From an uncultured Cohaesibacter sp. (GTDB lineage: Bacteria; Pseudomonadota; Alphaproteobacteria; Rhizobiales; Cohaesibacteraceae), in assembly GCF_963676485.1 (NCBI RefSeq), contig NZ_OY781114.1, positions 3,426,501 through 3,490,500 on the forward strand: a stretch of DNA of 64,000 nucleotides. The letters are read 5' to 3'. Both the position numbers and the translations under genes were made by a program. Positions 17,744 to 26,015 of this stretch are shown piece by piece. Each line of letters opens with the position of its first letter. Positions within the stretch are counted from its first letter, which is position 1. The notes beneath the pieces are model-generated. The model did no database searches. It saw only the letters and a program-made list of their open reading frames with translations, and was not told the DNA's origin.

Positions 17744-19891
17744 ATGACGAAACTTTCAGTAAGGCAAACCCTCTCGCGCGCGAAGTCATTTGCCCGCAAA
17801 GGTGAAATGGATAAGGCCAAAGCCTTATATCAATCTATTCTTGATGACTTTCCTTCCAACATCAGTGCCAAACGCGCGCTTGAAAAGCTTTCCCAAGCTC
17901 AGGTGAAAGCCACTCTATCGGACATGCCTGCTGATCAAGTTCTCTCTGTTGAGACCGAAGAAGATGCGCGCAGGACATATGATTTCACCAGCACTCTTGT
18001 GAAAAGCGTTCCGTCTTCTCTGGTCGCTTGGTCTTTGTTAGGGGATGCAAGCCGAAAGCTTGGTTTGCTGAATGAAGCGGAGAGCGCCTATAGAAAGGCG
18101 ATTGAGCTCGATCCATCCAGCGCGGACCTGCAAAATAAGTTGGGCGTTGTATACAGAGAGCAGGGCAGGATTGAAGAGGGCGTTCTTTGCTATCAAGAGG
18201 CACTCAGTCTGGATAGCCGAAATGCCGAGGCCTATGTCAATCTTGGTATTGTTTTCAGGAAACTGGGGCGGCTTGAAGAAGCAGAACTGTTCTATCGTAA
18301 GGCAATTGAGTTTCAGCCAACTTCATCGAATGCGTTTAATAATTTGGGCAATGTATTGCGCCTGCTGGGACGACAGCAAGACGCTGTGGCCGCTTTCGAA
18401 CAAGCGCTGCAGAATGATCCATCCTCTAGGCTTGCTCTGAATAATCTTGGGTCTACCTATCGTACGCAAATGATGTTCGATAAAGCGATCAATGCCTTTG
18501 AACGGTCATTGGAGTTGGCGCCTGACTGCGCGGATACCAAGGCTGAGCTGATTTGGACTTGCGCCAATATTTGTGATTGGGAGAGTTCGAAAAGATGGTT
18601 GGCGCAGGCTGCTACCCTCGGTGCCGCTTCTGATCCCGTGCAACCATTCATGTTGATTTCCGTCGATGGTAGCGCGCAAAACCAGTATTTGCGTGCGAAA
18701 ACCTATGCGCGCTGTACATTCGGGCAGCAAGCGGACCTGCGACCACAGTGGCCCGCTGGGGAGCGTATCAGGATTGGCTATTTTGGTTCAGACTTTCACG
18801 ACCATGCAACAATGCATCTGATTTCCGGCCTTCTTCGGTCTCATGACAGATCTCGGTTTGAAATATTCGTTTACAGTTATGGCGTCCATTCTGGTGGTGA
18901 ATGGCATGATTTTATCATCGAGCATTGCGATCATTTTTTCGACATAAGCGGGCAAGGCGACCATGTCGTATTGGAGTTGGTGCATTCCCATCAGATTGAC
19001 GTGGCCTTCGACCTTAAAGGATACACGAAAGATTCAAGGATAGAGCTATTTCAATATGGGCTTGCACCTATTCAGATAAGCTATCTTGGTTATCCCGGAA
19101 CAGTCGCTGCCGACTTCATGGACTATATCATTGCGGATGAGGTTGTGATTTCAGAGAAGCAAAGAGCGTTCTTTAGCGAGAAGATCATTTACTTGCCGAA
19201 CAGCTATCAACCCAACGATAATCAGCGAATGATCGCGCCAAGGTCCGTGTCGCGCAGCGAGGCTGGCCTGCCCGAAAACGGATTTGTTTTCTGCTGTTTC
19301 AACAATAGCTACAAGATTTCTTCGTCGGAATTTGATATCTGGATGCGCTTGCTTGACGACGTCGAGGGCAGCGTTCTTTGGCTATTGAACACCAACGAAT
19401 TTGCAAAGACCAATCTTAAAGCAGAAGCAAAGAAGCGCAATATTGATTCCGAACGCATTGTCTTTGCCGATTGGGTTCCGCAGGATGAGCATCTCGCTCG
19501 ATTTAAGCTCGCGGATCTTTTTGTTGATACATTTATCTGCAATGCCCATACGACTGCTAGTGATGCGCTTTGGGCTGGTGTGCCCGTTGTCACCATGGTT
19601 GGTGATCAGTTTCCTGCAAGAGTTGCAGCCAGTTTGCTCTATGCCGTTGGATTGGGAGAATTGGTGACGTCTTCAAGAGCTGACTATGAGCATCTGATCA
19701 AGACATTGGCTACTGATCCCGCTCGCTTAAGGGCTCTTCGAGAGCATTTAGAAGGCGATAGGATGCGCCTGCCCTTGTTCGATACAGAACGCTATACACG
19801 CAATTTTGAAGAGGGAATTGCCAAGGCTTATGCCATCCACTCAAACGGGGAAAAAAGGCGAGACATTTGGGTGAGCGAAGAGCGGCATTGA
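17744..19891 (+). CDS. TPR protein with O-GlcNAc transferase-like (GT41) domain
   Basis: A 715-residue protein. Tandem tetratricopeptide repeats fill about residues 80-290 (AESAYRKAIELDPSSAD-type repeats). The C-terminal half is a GT41 domain: RIGYFGSDFHDHATMHL (usual SSDFGNHPTSHL, catalytic-site His kept), APIQISYLGYPGT, a lysine in FNNSYKIS equivalent to the UDP-contacting lysine, and NAHTTASDALWAGVPVVTM. So it looks catalytically intact. Such enzymes glycosylate Ser/Thr of protein targets held by the TPR superhelix. Placement beside flagellins suggests flagellin as substrate (inference). Start ATG 17744 gives a clean N-terminus. Confidence 0.88.
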   Translation: MTKLSVRQTLSRAKSFARKGEMDKAKALYQSILDDFPSNISAKRALEKLSQAQVKATLSDMPADQVLSVETEEDARRTYDFTSTLVKSVPSSLVAWSLLGDASRKLGLLNEAESAYRKAIELDPSSADLQNKLGVVYREQGRIEEGVLCYQEALSLDSRNAEAYVNLGIVFRKLGRLEEAELFYRKAIEFQPTSSNAFNNLGNVLRLLGRQQDAVAAFEQALQNDPSSRLALNNLGSTYRTQMMFDKAINAFERSLELAPDCADTKAELIWTCANICDWESSKRWLAQAATLGAASDPVQPFMLISVDGSAQNQYLRAKTYARCTFGQQADLRPQWPAGERIRIGYFGSDFHDHATMHLISGLLRSHDRSRFEIFVYSYGVHSGGEWHDFIIEHCDHFFDISGQGDHVVLELVHSHQIDVAFDLKGYTKDSRIELFQYGLAPIQISYLGYPGTVAADFMDYIIADEVVISEKQRAFFSEKIIYLPNSYQPNDNQRMIAPRSVSRSEAGLPENGFVFCCFNNSYKISSSEFDIWMRLLDDVEGSVLWLLNTNEFAKTNLKAEAKKRNIDSERIVFADWVPQDEHLARFKLADLFVDTFICNAHTTASDALWAGVPVVTMVGDQFPARVAASLLYAVGLGELVTSSRADYEHLIKTLATDPARLRALREHLEGDRMRLPLFDTERYTRNFEEGIAKAYAIHSNGEKRRDIWVSEERH

Positions 19892-20000
19892 TTTTGAGGT
19901 GGATGAAAGATCTGGTCGAATGAGAGGAGCGACTGCTCAGGCTGAATGACGACGCATCATTCTGAACAGGATTGCATGCGCTTGGCTGGGCGAGGTGACG

Positions 20001-20390
20001 CTAAATATTTATTTCGAAATGAGGAAGGTCATCCTCATCATTCTTTTGCTGATTGTTGGCCTCATAGGCGCGAACCTGCAAGAACTCCTCAGCAGACGTG
20101 TCCTCGTCTTGTTCGTTTTCCAGAGTGCTTGTCAGCTCCAAAAGATCATCTCCGGAGAGCATCTGGCGATTTTTGCGCCGCCGTTTTCTTCGGGGGGTAT
20201 CTTTAGAACGTGATTTTTCCTCGTCAGGATCAACCGCTTCGTAGCCGGTGTTGCCGTGCTTGAAACTGATGGCCTGATCACGAGCAACATCTCCAACAGA
20301 GTCATCGCTCAAGTTCTGATTGGTCTTCTTCGCCGCAGATTTTCCCAGCACAGTGGCCGGCGGCTGCATCTTCTGAACGGAGAGATCCAT
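20001..20390 (-). CDS. uncharacterised small protein
   Basis: A 129-residue protein I do not recognise. The N-terminus (MDLSVQKMQPPATVLGKSAA) and middle are polar; residues 67-74 form a basic block (RRKRRRKN) followed by MLSGDDLLELTSTLENE, the only segment likely to fold as a helix; the C-terminus is acidic. No signal peptide or membrane segment. It is charge-segregated and probably largely disordered. It lies 155 bp downstream of the TPR-GT gene in the same orientation, at the end of the flgI-cheL-flbY operon direction, so a flagellar role is possible but unproven. Confidence 0.65.
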   Translation of the reverse strand: MDLSVQKMQPPATVLGKSAAKKTNQNLSDDSVGDVARDQAISFKHGNTGYEAVDPDEEKSRSKDTPRRKRRRKNRQMLSGDDLLELTSTLENEQDEDTSAEEFLQVRAYEANNQQKNDEDDLPHFEINI

Positions 20391-20544
20391 TTACGTACCT
20401 CATACTCAATGCGCAGTCGTCTGAAATGATTATAGCTTAATGGGCGGCAGTTGTCATTTCTTCTTCATTTTTGCCGATATTTTAATAAAAATACAGGGAA
20501 ATCATAAAGATATTGGTTTTTATAGGATAGTTGCTTGAGCAAAA

Positions 20545-22509
20545 TCAGCTTTTCTGTCGGAAAATGCTTCTGTGTTCGCGATTCTGAATCAGCCACTCAG
20601 ACATTTCTTCGAGATAGTCATGCACTGTTTTGCCCCATGGAATAGAGCGACAAAACTGGTCTTCATACCAAGGTAAATATTGTTGTCCGAGATTTTCGGG
20701 TAGATGAACGAGATCCATCCGGAAGCTTTTTACGCCCATGGCTCCGGCCATATCAGCACTGCTGTTTGCTGGGCTTGCATATAAATCCAGGCAGGCCGTA
20801 AATGCAGCGGTGTTGAGCAAGTCATCATTGATGTCCAAATTCGGAATATGATAAATGGGCACCCCAAATTCTTGCCGGAAGGCTTCGATTTCTTTTTCTG
20901 AAGCGGAATATTGCAAGTTGAAAAAATCGAAGCCCGGCAAACGCAGAATTGGCAGCAAATCTTCCAGCGTGAGGTAGTTTCTGCCGGTCATTCTGTTTTT
21001 CTTTATGCTCGACCAAGCGAGGCCAACTTTTGTCCTGCCATTATCTCGCATGAGCTCATGTTCAAGGAAAGGCTTCATATATTCATGCGGCAACCGGATG
21101 GCCTGTGTCTTCTCTTCAAACGACTGCAGATTGGGTCTGAACAATGTGTAGAGGCATGTGAGAGGTATTTGATAGTCATATTCCCCGTCTACTTTCTCAA
21201 ATTTGTTCATCACCCGTTTCTGTTGCTTGCCTAGGAAGAGGGCAGACGGATCTGCTGCGTTGCCCTTTGCAAGGCCTTTATTGTCTTCGAGCTGAAAAGT
21301 TTCAACTTGTCTTGGTAGAGGTTGGGCATCCACATTGGGTAAAATGACCTTGAGCAAATCAAGGGTCTTCTTTCTTGACAAAAGGGTCGTTTGTACCTCT
21401 GACGGGATTTCTTTCATAAGTTGGATATGCTTGAAAACGTCACCGATCCCTTGATCAGACCATACCAAAAGCCTCTTTCCCTCAATGGCTTCTCCTTTCC
21501 AGTGAGGAATAGCAAGATCCAGAATGGGGTTTTGCGTCAGTATTTCAAAACGCGCATATTCGTCTTTTGCGGCTTCTGCGATGTTGCCGAGACATTTTTG
21601 TACGAGATTCCTCTCATATTTCAGACCCGGCTGCTCGGGTAAGGCTTTGATGCTCTCGTCCAAATCCTCGAGTGCTTCTTCGAATTTTCCCAGAAACATT
21701 CGCGCACGACCGCGCCCTGCTTTGAGGTGGGCATCGTCGGGAGATCTGGACAGGGCCTTGCTCAGGAAGACTTCCTCTTGATCAAAGAGAGCGAGATGAT
21801 CGAGGCTTGCGCCTATAATTCGTCGAGCAGCCGGAATTTCCAGTGCGGCTTCCTCGTGCTTTTCATAGTAGGCAACAATGTCTTCATAGGCTTTGCTGCG
21901 TAGCCGGCTTTCAAGCCAGCGGATATGTGCTTTTGATATGATGGGGCTGGCGTCCAGAGCGCGCTCGAAGCATAGGATTGCTGCGCTTTCCAGGCCTGCT
22001 GCAGAAAAAATTTCTCCTACAAGCGTGCAGAGCTGCAAGTCTTCGGGAAATGACTGAAGAGCCCTCTTTCCCAGCCCCACAAGAGGCTCATAGGCAGCGG
22101 GAGACGCTTTTCCCGTTTGCTGGGCTTCTTGTGCGGTAGCGGCGAGCATACAGGCGAGTAAGTCTGCCCACTTTTGAGAATTGGAGGGGGCTTTGGTGAC
22201 GGCGTTCTGGAAGAATGTGATCGCTTCGCTAAATGATTTGGCGCGTTGTAGGACGCGTCCTGTCTTGGACTGCAGCTCAATGTCATCAGGATTTTTTAGG
22301 GCTAGGTCGACCATTGCTGCCGATGCATTTTGTGGTCGGCCTAGCGCAAAATAGATTTCTACCAACAGCTCTCTTGCTGGTAGAAAGTCTGGATTTGTAT
22401 GGATCTGGTTATGGCAGATTTCTGCCGCGCGATTATAGCTGGCAGCGTCAAAAAGCTTTTTTGCCGTTTTGAGTTCTTTTTCGGCTCGTTTTTTGTCTGC
22501 TCTATTCAT
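20545..22509 (-). CDS. TPR protein with GT-B glycosyltransferase-like C-terminus
   Basis: A 654-residue protein. Residues 1-310 are TPR-like helical repeats (ALKNPDDIELQSKTGRVL, ALSRSPDDAHLKAGRGRA). From about residue 345 a heptosyltransferase-like GT-B region follows: WSDQGIGDVFKHIQLMKEI (glycine-rich loop), KVGLAWSSIKKNRMTGRNYL near 495, and a last Rossmann-like half with ASPANSSADMAGAMG near 585. It starts 18 bp after flbY, hence part of the flgI-cheL-flbY operon. This resembles Caulobacter FlmG-type flagellin glycosyltransferases in layout; I infer, but cannot show, the same role. Confidence 0.8.
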   Translation of the reverse strand: MNRADKKRAEKELKTAKKLFDAASYNRAAEICHNQIHTNPDFLPARELLVEIYFALGRPQNASAAMVDLALKNPDDIELQSKTGRVLQRAKSFSEAITFFQNAVTKAPSNSQKWADLLACMLAATAQEAQQTGKASPAAYEPLVGLGKRALQSFPEDLQLCTLVGEIFSAAGLESAAILCFERALDASPIISKAHIRWLESRLRSKAYEDIVAYYEKHEEAALEIPAARRIIGASLDHLALFDQEEVFLSKALSRSPDDAHLKAGRGRARMFLGKFEEALEDLDESIKALPEQPGLKYERNLVQKCLGNIAEAAKDEYARFEILTQNPILDLAIPHWKGEAIEGKRLLVWSDQGIGDVFKHIQLMKEIPSEVQTTLLSRKKTLDLLKVILPNVDAQPLPRQVETFQLEDNKGLAKGNAADPSALFLGKQQKRVMNKFEKVDGEYDYQIPLTCLYTLFRPNLQSFEEKTQAIRLPHEYMKPFLEHELMRDNGRTKVGLAWSSIKKNRMTGRNYLTLEDLLPILRLPGFDFFNLQYSASEKEIEAFRQEFGVPIYHIPNLDINDDLLNTAAFTACLDLYASPANSSADMAGAMGVKSFRMDLVHLPENLGQQYLPWYEDQFCRSIPWGKTVHDYLEEMSEWLIQNREHRSIFRQKS

Positions 22510-22526
22510 GAACCGAAGGACCTAAC

Positions 22527-23033
22527 TTATGAGCGCGTGTCGATTGAGATGCCCTGTTTCTGGCTTACCTGCACGGGAGGCTGGCCAGCGTTGCCATAGG
22601 TTTGCGCTTTGGCACCTTTCTGGATCACTTCGTTGATATCGCCTACCAGCTCGGAGGAAACTTCCTTGGCAGTTGCAATCACCGCAAGGTTTGTTTGCAG
22701 AGTGGACTGGAACATTTCATGGCGGCGGGCCAGCTGTTCGGCATCCTGCGGAGCCAGTTGCCTGACGAGGGACGCATTGGTGGCAATGGACTTCTGCAAT
22801 AACATATATTGTATGGAAAGCTGGTTCTTGGCTTCAACGAGATCCAGAGCCTCTTTAATTTCGCCGTTGCGCAGAAGCTCGGTTTCCTCGATCAATACGG
22901 TATCAAGGGCATCCATGATCTGCTCGATGGCGCCAAGCAGACGTTGCACATCTTCAGGGCTGCCGATGGGGGCCTTGGCGAGTGCTGCGGCCTGGGTAAC
23001 AGGATTCTGGGGGGCGTTCTGGTGCTCGGACAT
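22527..23033 (-). CDS. flbY: FlbY/FlgN-like flagellar chaperone
   Basis: A 168-residue, mostly helical protein with a long coiled-coil core (IEQIMDALDTVLIEETELLRNGEIKEALDLVEAKNQLS). This is the FlgN fold, the export chaperone of the hook-junction proteins FlgK and FlgL. In Caulobacter the third gene of the flgI operon is flbY, matching the position here, one base after cheL. Sequence identity to FlgN is weak, so the assignment rests on shape and synteny. Confidence 0.75.
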   Translation of the reverse strand: MSEHQNAPQNPVTQAAALAKAPIGSPEDVQRLLGAIEQIMDALDTVLIEETELLRNGEIKEALDLVEAKNQLSIQYMLLQKSIATNASLVRQLAPQDAEQLARRHEMFQSTLQTNLAVIATAKEVSSELVGDINEVIQKGAKAQTYGNAGQPPVQVSQKQGISIDTRS

Positions 23034-23034
23034 T

Positions 23035-23337
23035 TTATTGTTCCATTTCCTGCATGCTGATCAGCTCGCGCATTACGGAATCCGCAATGCCGATGCCGCC
23101 GGCTTTTGTGATTTCATCTGCGTAGGTTTCTGTTAGCAGACTACGATAGGTATTTTGTGCATAGGAGTCGCCAAACTCGTCTCCGCCCACGCCCTCGAAC
23201 ATGCCCGAGAGCATTTGAGAGAGGAACACACTTTCAAACTCCTGAGCGGCTTGCCGCGCCTGTTCTTCTCTGCTCAGGTTGGTCTGCAGGCCCTTGCTCT
23301 GAACGATGGAAAAGGGGGCTGAGGTAACTTCGGTCAT
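23035..23337 (-). CDS. cheL: rod-binding protein CheL/FlgJ N-terminal type
   Basis: A 100-residue protein corresponding to the rod-binding half of FlgJ without the muramidase domain. AAQEFESVFLSQMLSGMFEGVGGDEFGDSYAQNTYRSLL is diagnostic. It caps the growing rod in the periplasm. In alphaproteobacteria this stand-alone form is called CheL. Its ATG overlaps the flgI stop, so the two are translationally coupled. Confidence 0.9.
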   Translation of the reverse strand: MTEVTSAPFSIVQSKGLQTNLSREEQARQAAQEFESVFLSQMLSGMFEGVGGDEFGDSYAQNTYRSLLTETYADEITKAGGIGIADSVMRELISMQEMEQ

Positions 23338-24446
23338 TACATCACCTCGATATCTGCCTGAAGGGCACCTGCGGCCTTGATGGCCTGAAGAATGGAGATC
23401 ATGTCACGCGGGCCAACCCCGAGTGCGTTGAGGCCGGAAACCAGATCGCGAAGCGGCACGCTGCCTTGGAGCAGGGCCAATTTTTTCTCGTTGTCTGAAT
23501 TGACATCAACATTTGTGCGCGGAGCAGCAGCTGTTTGGCCGCCTGAAAATGCATTGGGCTGGCTGATTTGAGGGGACTCGCTCACGGTAACCGTCAGGTT
23601 GCCTTGCGCAATGGCGACCGTGCTGACACGGACTTCCTGTCCCATCACGATGATGCCCGTGGTTTCATCAATGACGATCTTTGCTGGTAAATCCGGTTCC
23701 ACGTTGAGCTGCTCGATATCCGTTATCAGGTCGACCATGTTGCCGTTGAAATGCTTTGGCAGTGTGAGGCGAATACCGGTCGGGTTGAGCGGTTCGGCGA
23801 CCGGCTGACCGATCAGGTCGTTGACGGTTTGGGCAATGCGGCGGGCGGTGGTGAGATCCGGGTTGCGTAGGGAAAGGCGCAGGGTCGTCATGCTGGCAAG
23901 CTGGAACGAAAGCTCGCGCTCGACAACGGCACCATTTGCAATACGGCCGGAGGTCGGCACCCCTTGCGTTACTGTTGCTGCGTCGCCCTCGGCGGTAAAG
24001 CCGCCAATGGCAATAGGGCCTTGGGCAATGGCATAGGTTTCTCCGTCCGCGCCCATCAGCGGGGTAACCATCAATGTGCCACCCTGCAAGCTCTTGGCGT
24101 CGCCCAGAGCGCTGATTGTTGCGTCAATGCGCGATCCCTGAACAGCGAAGGGAGGCAACGTTGCCGTGACGATGACGGCGGCCACATTCTTTGTGTTGAG
24201 GTTGGTGCCGGAAATATTGACACCCATGCGTTCCAACATCGACTGCAAGCTCTGCTTTGTAAAAGGCGCGCTGTTAAGAGAGTCGCCGGTGCCATTCAGG
24301 CCAACAACGAGGCCATAGCCGATCAACTGGTTGTCTCTGATGCCTTCAAAGTCGACAATATCCTTGATCCGGGATGCGCTATGCGCCGGAAGAATGGAGA
24401 TGCTCAGGGCAGCAAATACCATCAGGATGAGAGAACGCAGAGACAT
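23337..24446 (-). CDS. flgI: flagellar P-ring protein FlgI
   Basis: A 369-residue periplasmic ring protein with a clear Sec signal peptide (LILMVFAALSISILPAHSAS, cleavage near residue 23). SRIKDIVDFEGIRDNQLIGYGLVVGLNGTGDS and the C-terminal PRDMISILQAIKAAGALQADIEVM are invariant family regions. It heads the operon flgI-cheL-flbY-TPR/GT and is divergent from fliX with an exact CtrA box between them. Confidence 0.97.
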   Translation of the reverse strand: MSLRSLILMVFAALSISILPAHSASRIKDIVDFEGIRDNQLIGYGLVVGLNGTGDSLNSAPFTKQSLQSMLERMGVNISGTNLNTKNVAAVIVTATLPPFAVQGSRIDATISALGDAKSLQGGTLMVTPLMGADGETYAIAQGPIAIGGFTAEGDAATVTQGVPTSGRIANGAVVERELSFQLASMTTLRLSLRNPDLTTARRIAQTVNDLIGQPVAEPLNPTGIRLTLPKHFNGNMVDLITDIEQLNVEPDLPAKIVIDETTGIIVMGQEVRVSTVAIAQGNLTVTVSESPQISQPNAFSGGQTAAAPRTNVDVNSDNEKKLALLQGSVPLRDLVSGLNALGVGPRDMISILQAIKAAGALQADIEVM

Positions 24447-24654
24447 TGTTCGTGGACCTTTTCAATCAGGCTGTTGGAGCGATGGGTATTTTCATTTTGC
24501 AATAGTGCTCGACAAGTACTTTGCAAGGCATGTGCCAATAGCTCCAACTCGCTAAATTTGGCATCAAAGGCGCGGAAATCTGCGCTCCTTAAAGGTATTT
24601 TAGAATGTTTCCGGATATGTTGAAATTGAGTGTGCTGCAGAAATTGCCGGGTTG

Positions 24655-24671
24655 GTTAACGTTGCGTTAAC
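24655..24671. promoter_or_regulatory. exact, symmetric CtrA box between flgI and fliX
   Basis: GTTAAC (24655-24660), five bases, then GTTAAC (24666-24671). It reads TTAA-N7-TTAAC exactly on both strands, a full match to the CtrA consensus. It lies about 110 bp before fliX and 210 bp before flgI, so one site may serve both divergent operons. In Caulobacter the fliX/flgI divergent pair is CtrA-controlled. Confidence 0.82.
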
Positions 24672-24781
24672 TAATTGGGTTAATCTTTTCCTAATGTGCC
24701 GCTATCGGCATCTTCCGGTTTTGTTTTGCGGATTTGGTTTGATAAGGTTGGCGTAGGCCACAGATAAACGAAGGATTTGAA

Positions 24782-25210
24782 ATGCGAGTTCAAGGTGGAT
24801 CTGGAACAAAGCATATCGGAAAGACTGGCAAGGCCGGGGCGTCCAAGTCATCCTCGGGCAGTTTCTCTGTGCCAGAAGAAACGCAGAATGCAACCCGATC
24901 CCAACAGACATCCCAAAGCAGTGCGGTGCAGGACATGTCTTCGCTGCTTGCGTTGCAGACCGTTGATGATGCTCTTCATGGTAAGCGCCGCAAGGCCGTG
25001 CGCAAGGGCAACAAGATGTTGGATTTGCTGGAGGAAGTGCGCATGGGCATTCTTTGCGGCACCCTTCCTCTTGCGGTTCTGCAACAGCTGGAGCGTCTGG
25101 CTGGTGATCACGAGCCGACCGGGGATGAGCGAATCGATGCTCTTATTGAAGAAATCGCTCTGAGAGCTCAAGTTGAAGTCGCAAAACTTGAAGCTGTTTC
25201 CAAAAACTGA
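24782..25210 (+). CDS. fliX: flagellar assembly regulator FliX
   Basis: A 142-residue protein with a flexible Gly/Ser/Gln-rich N-terminus (residues 1-50) and a helical C-terminus: SSLLALQTVDDALHGKRRKAVRKGNKMLDLLEEVRMGIL is the FliX hallmark. In Caulobacter FliX couples completion of the early basal body to the sigma-54 activator FlbD. Its presence beside flgI, together with sigma-54 promoters before flgE and flgF, indicates that the same checkpoint operates here. Start ATG 24782. Confidence 0.93.
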   Translation: MRVQGGSGTKHIGKTGKAGASKSSSGSFSVPEETQNATRSQQTSQSSAVQDMSSLLALQTVDDALHGKRRKAVRKGNKMLDLLEEVRMGILCGTLPLAVLQQLERLAGDHEPTGDERIDALIEEIALRAQVEVAKLEAVSKN

Positions 25211-25356
25211 GTATCCGTTGCTAAAATAAGAACAGTTTGATGGTTTTGAGCTCTCGAATTAATCTCTTTATACTTTTTTTATAATGAGTAGTTGTGCGCG
25301 GGCCTTGCTACCTCTATATAACTCTCGTCTTTTCTAGGGAACTAAGGGGTTAGCCC

Positions 25357-25773
25357 ATGTCGATCGAGATAGAGAGTGACTATCGTCCTTCGGACAGTGA
25401 GCCCTTCATGAACGAACGGCAAATTGAATATTTTCGTCTGAAGCTGCAAAAGTGGAAAGATGATATTTTGAAAGAAAGCCGTGAGACTTTACAACATCTT
25501 CAGAATGAGAATTCGAACCATCCTGATCTTGTTGACAGAGCCTCTTCGGAAACTGACCGGGCGATCGAATTGCGCGCACGTGACCGGCAGCGAAAACTTA
25601 TATCCAAAATTGATGCAGCCTTGAAGCGGATTGAAGACGGGTCCTACGGTTATTGCGAGGATACCGGGGAACCAATTTCGCTCAAGCGTCTGGATGCGCG
25701 TCCAACGGCCACTTTGTCCATTGAAGCGCAGGAACGCCACGAGCGCAGAGAGAAGGTCTATCGGGACGATTGA
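25357..25773 (+). CDS. dksA: DksA-family RNA polymerase-binding factor, single-cysteine type
   Basis: A 138-residue secondary-channel factor. It has the coiled coil with the acidic tip DLVDRASSETD (DxxDxA motif, residues 58-63) needed for the effect on RNA polymerase, and a C-terminal zinc-finger fold in which only GYCEDTGEPI keeps a cysteine; the other three zinc ligands are replaced. Such non-classical, often redox-insensitive forms are common in alphaproteobacteria. It follows fliX by 146 bp and ends at a strong terminator; DksA in flagellar neighbourhoods is frequent in this group. Confidence 0.92.
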   Translation: MSIEIESDYRPSDSEPFMNERQIEYFRLKLQKWKDDILKESRETLQHLQNENSNHPDLVDRASSETDRAIELRARDRQRKLISKIDAALKRIEDGSYGYCEDTGEPISLKRLDARPTATLSIEAQERHERREKVYRDD

Positions 25774-25833
25774 GTTCGATAGCATCATCTGCTTTTCTCG
25801 TTGGACGGTGGGCTAAAGAGAATTGAATATTAG

Positions 25834-25868
25834 AAGGCGCGGATCTTGGAGAAAGATCCGCGCCTTTT
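25834..25868 (+). terminator. terminator after dksA
   Basis: Perfect 14-bp inverted repeat (25834-25847 with 25853-25866), five-base loop, ending in TTTT. Reads forward. Confidence 0.9.
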
Positions 25869-25871
25869 ATG

Positions 25872-25927
25872 TGTGATCAGGCCAAATTTGGGAGCATGGT
25901 TCTGATCACGGATCGGGAGGCCTGATT
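25872..25927. repeat. extragenic repeat, copy 1
   Basis: Begins TGTGATCAGGCC (25872-25883) and ends GGAGGCCTGATT (25916-25927), so the ends form an inverted repeat. A related element lies at 53971-54016. Both sit immediately after a terminator hairpin. Confidence 0.5.
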
Positions 25928-26015
25928 GGGAGCGGACCTCGCCGGAAACCTGTCCTGGTGGTTATCAGGTCAGGTTGGGGAGCTTGGGAGCTGCGGGCGT
26001 AAGCCCGCAACGCGA

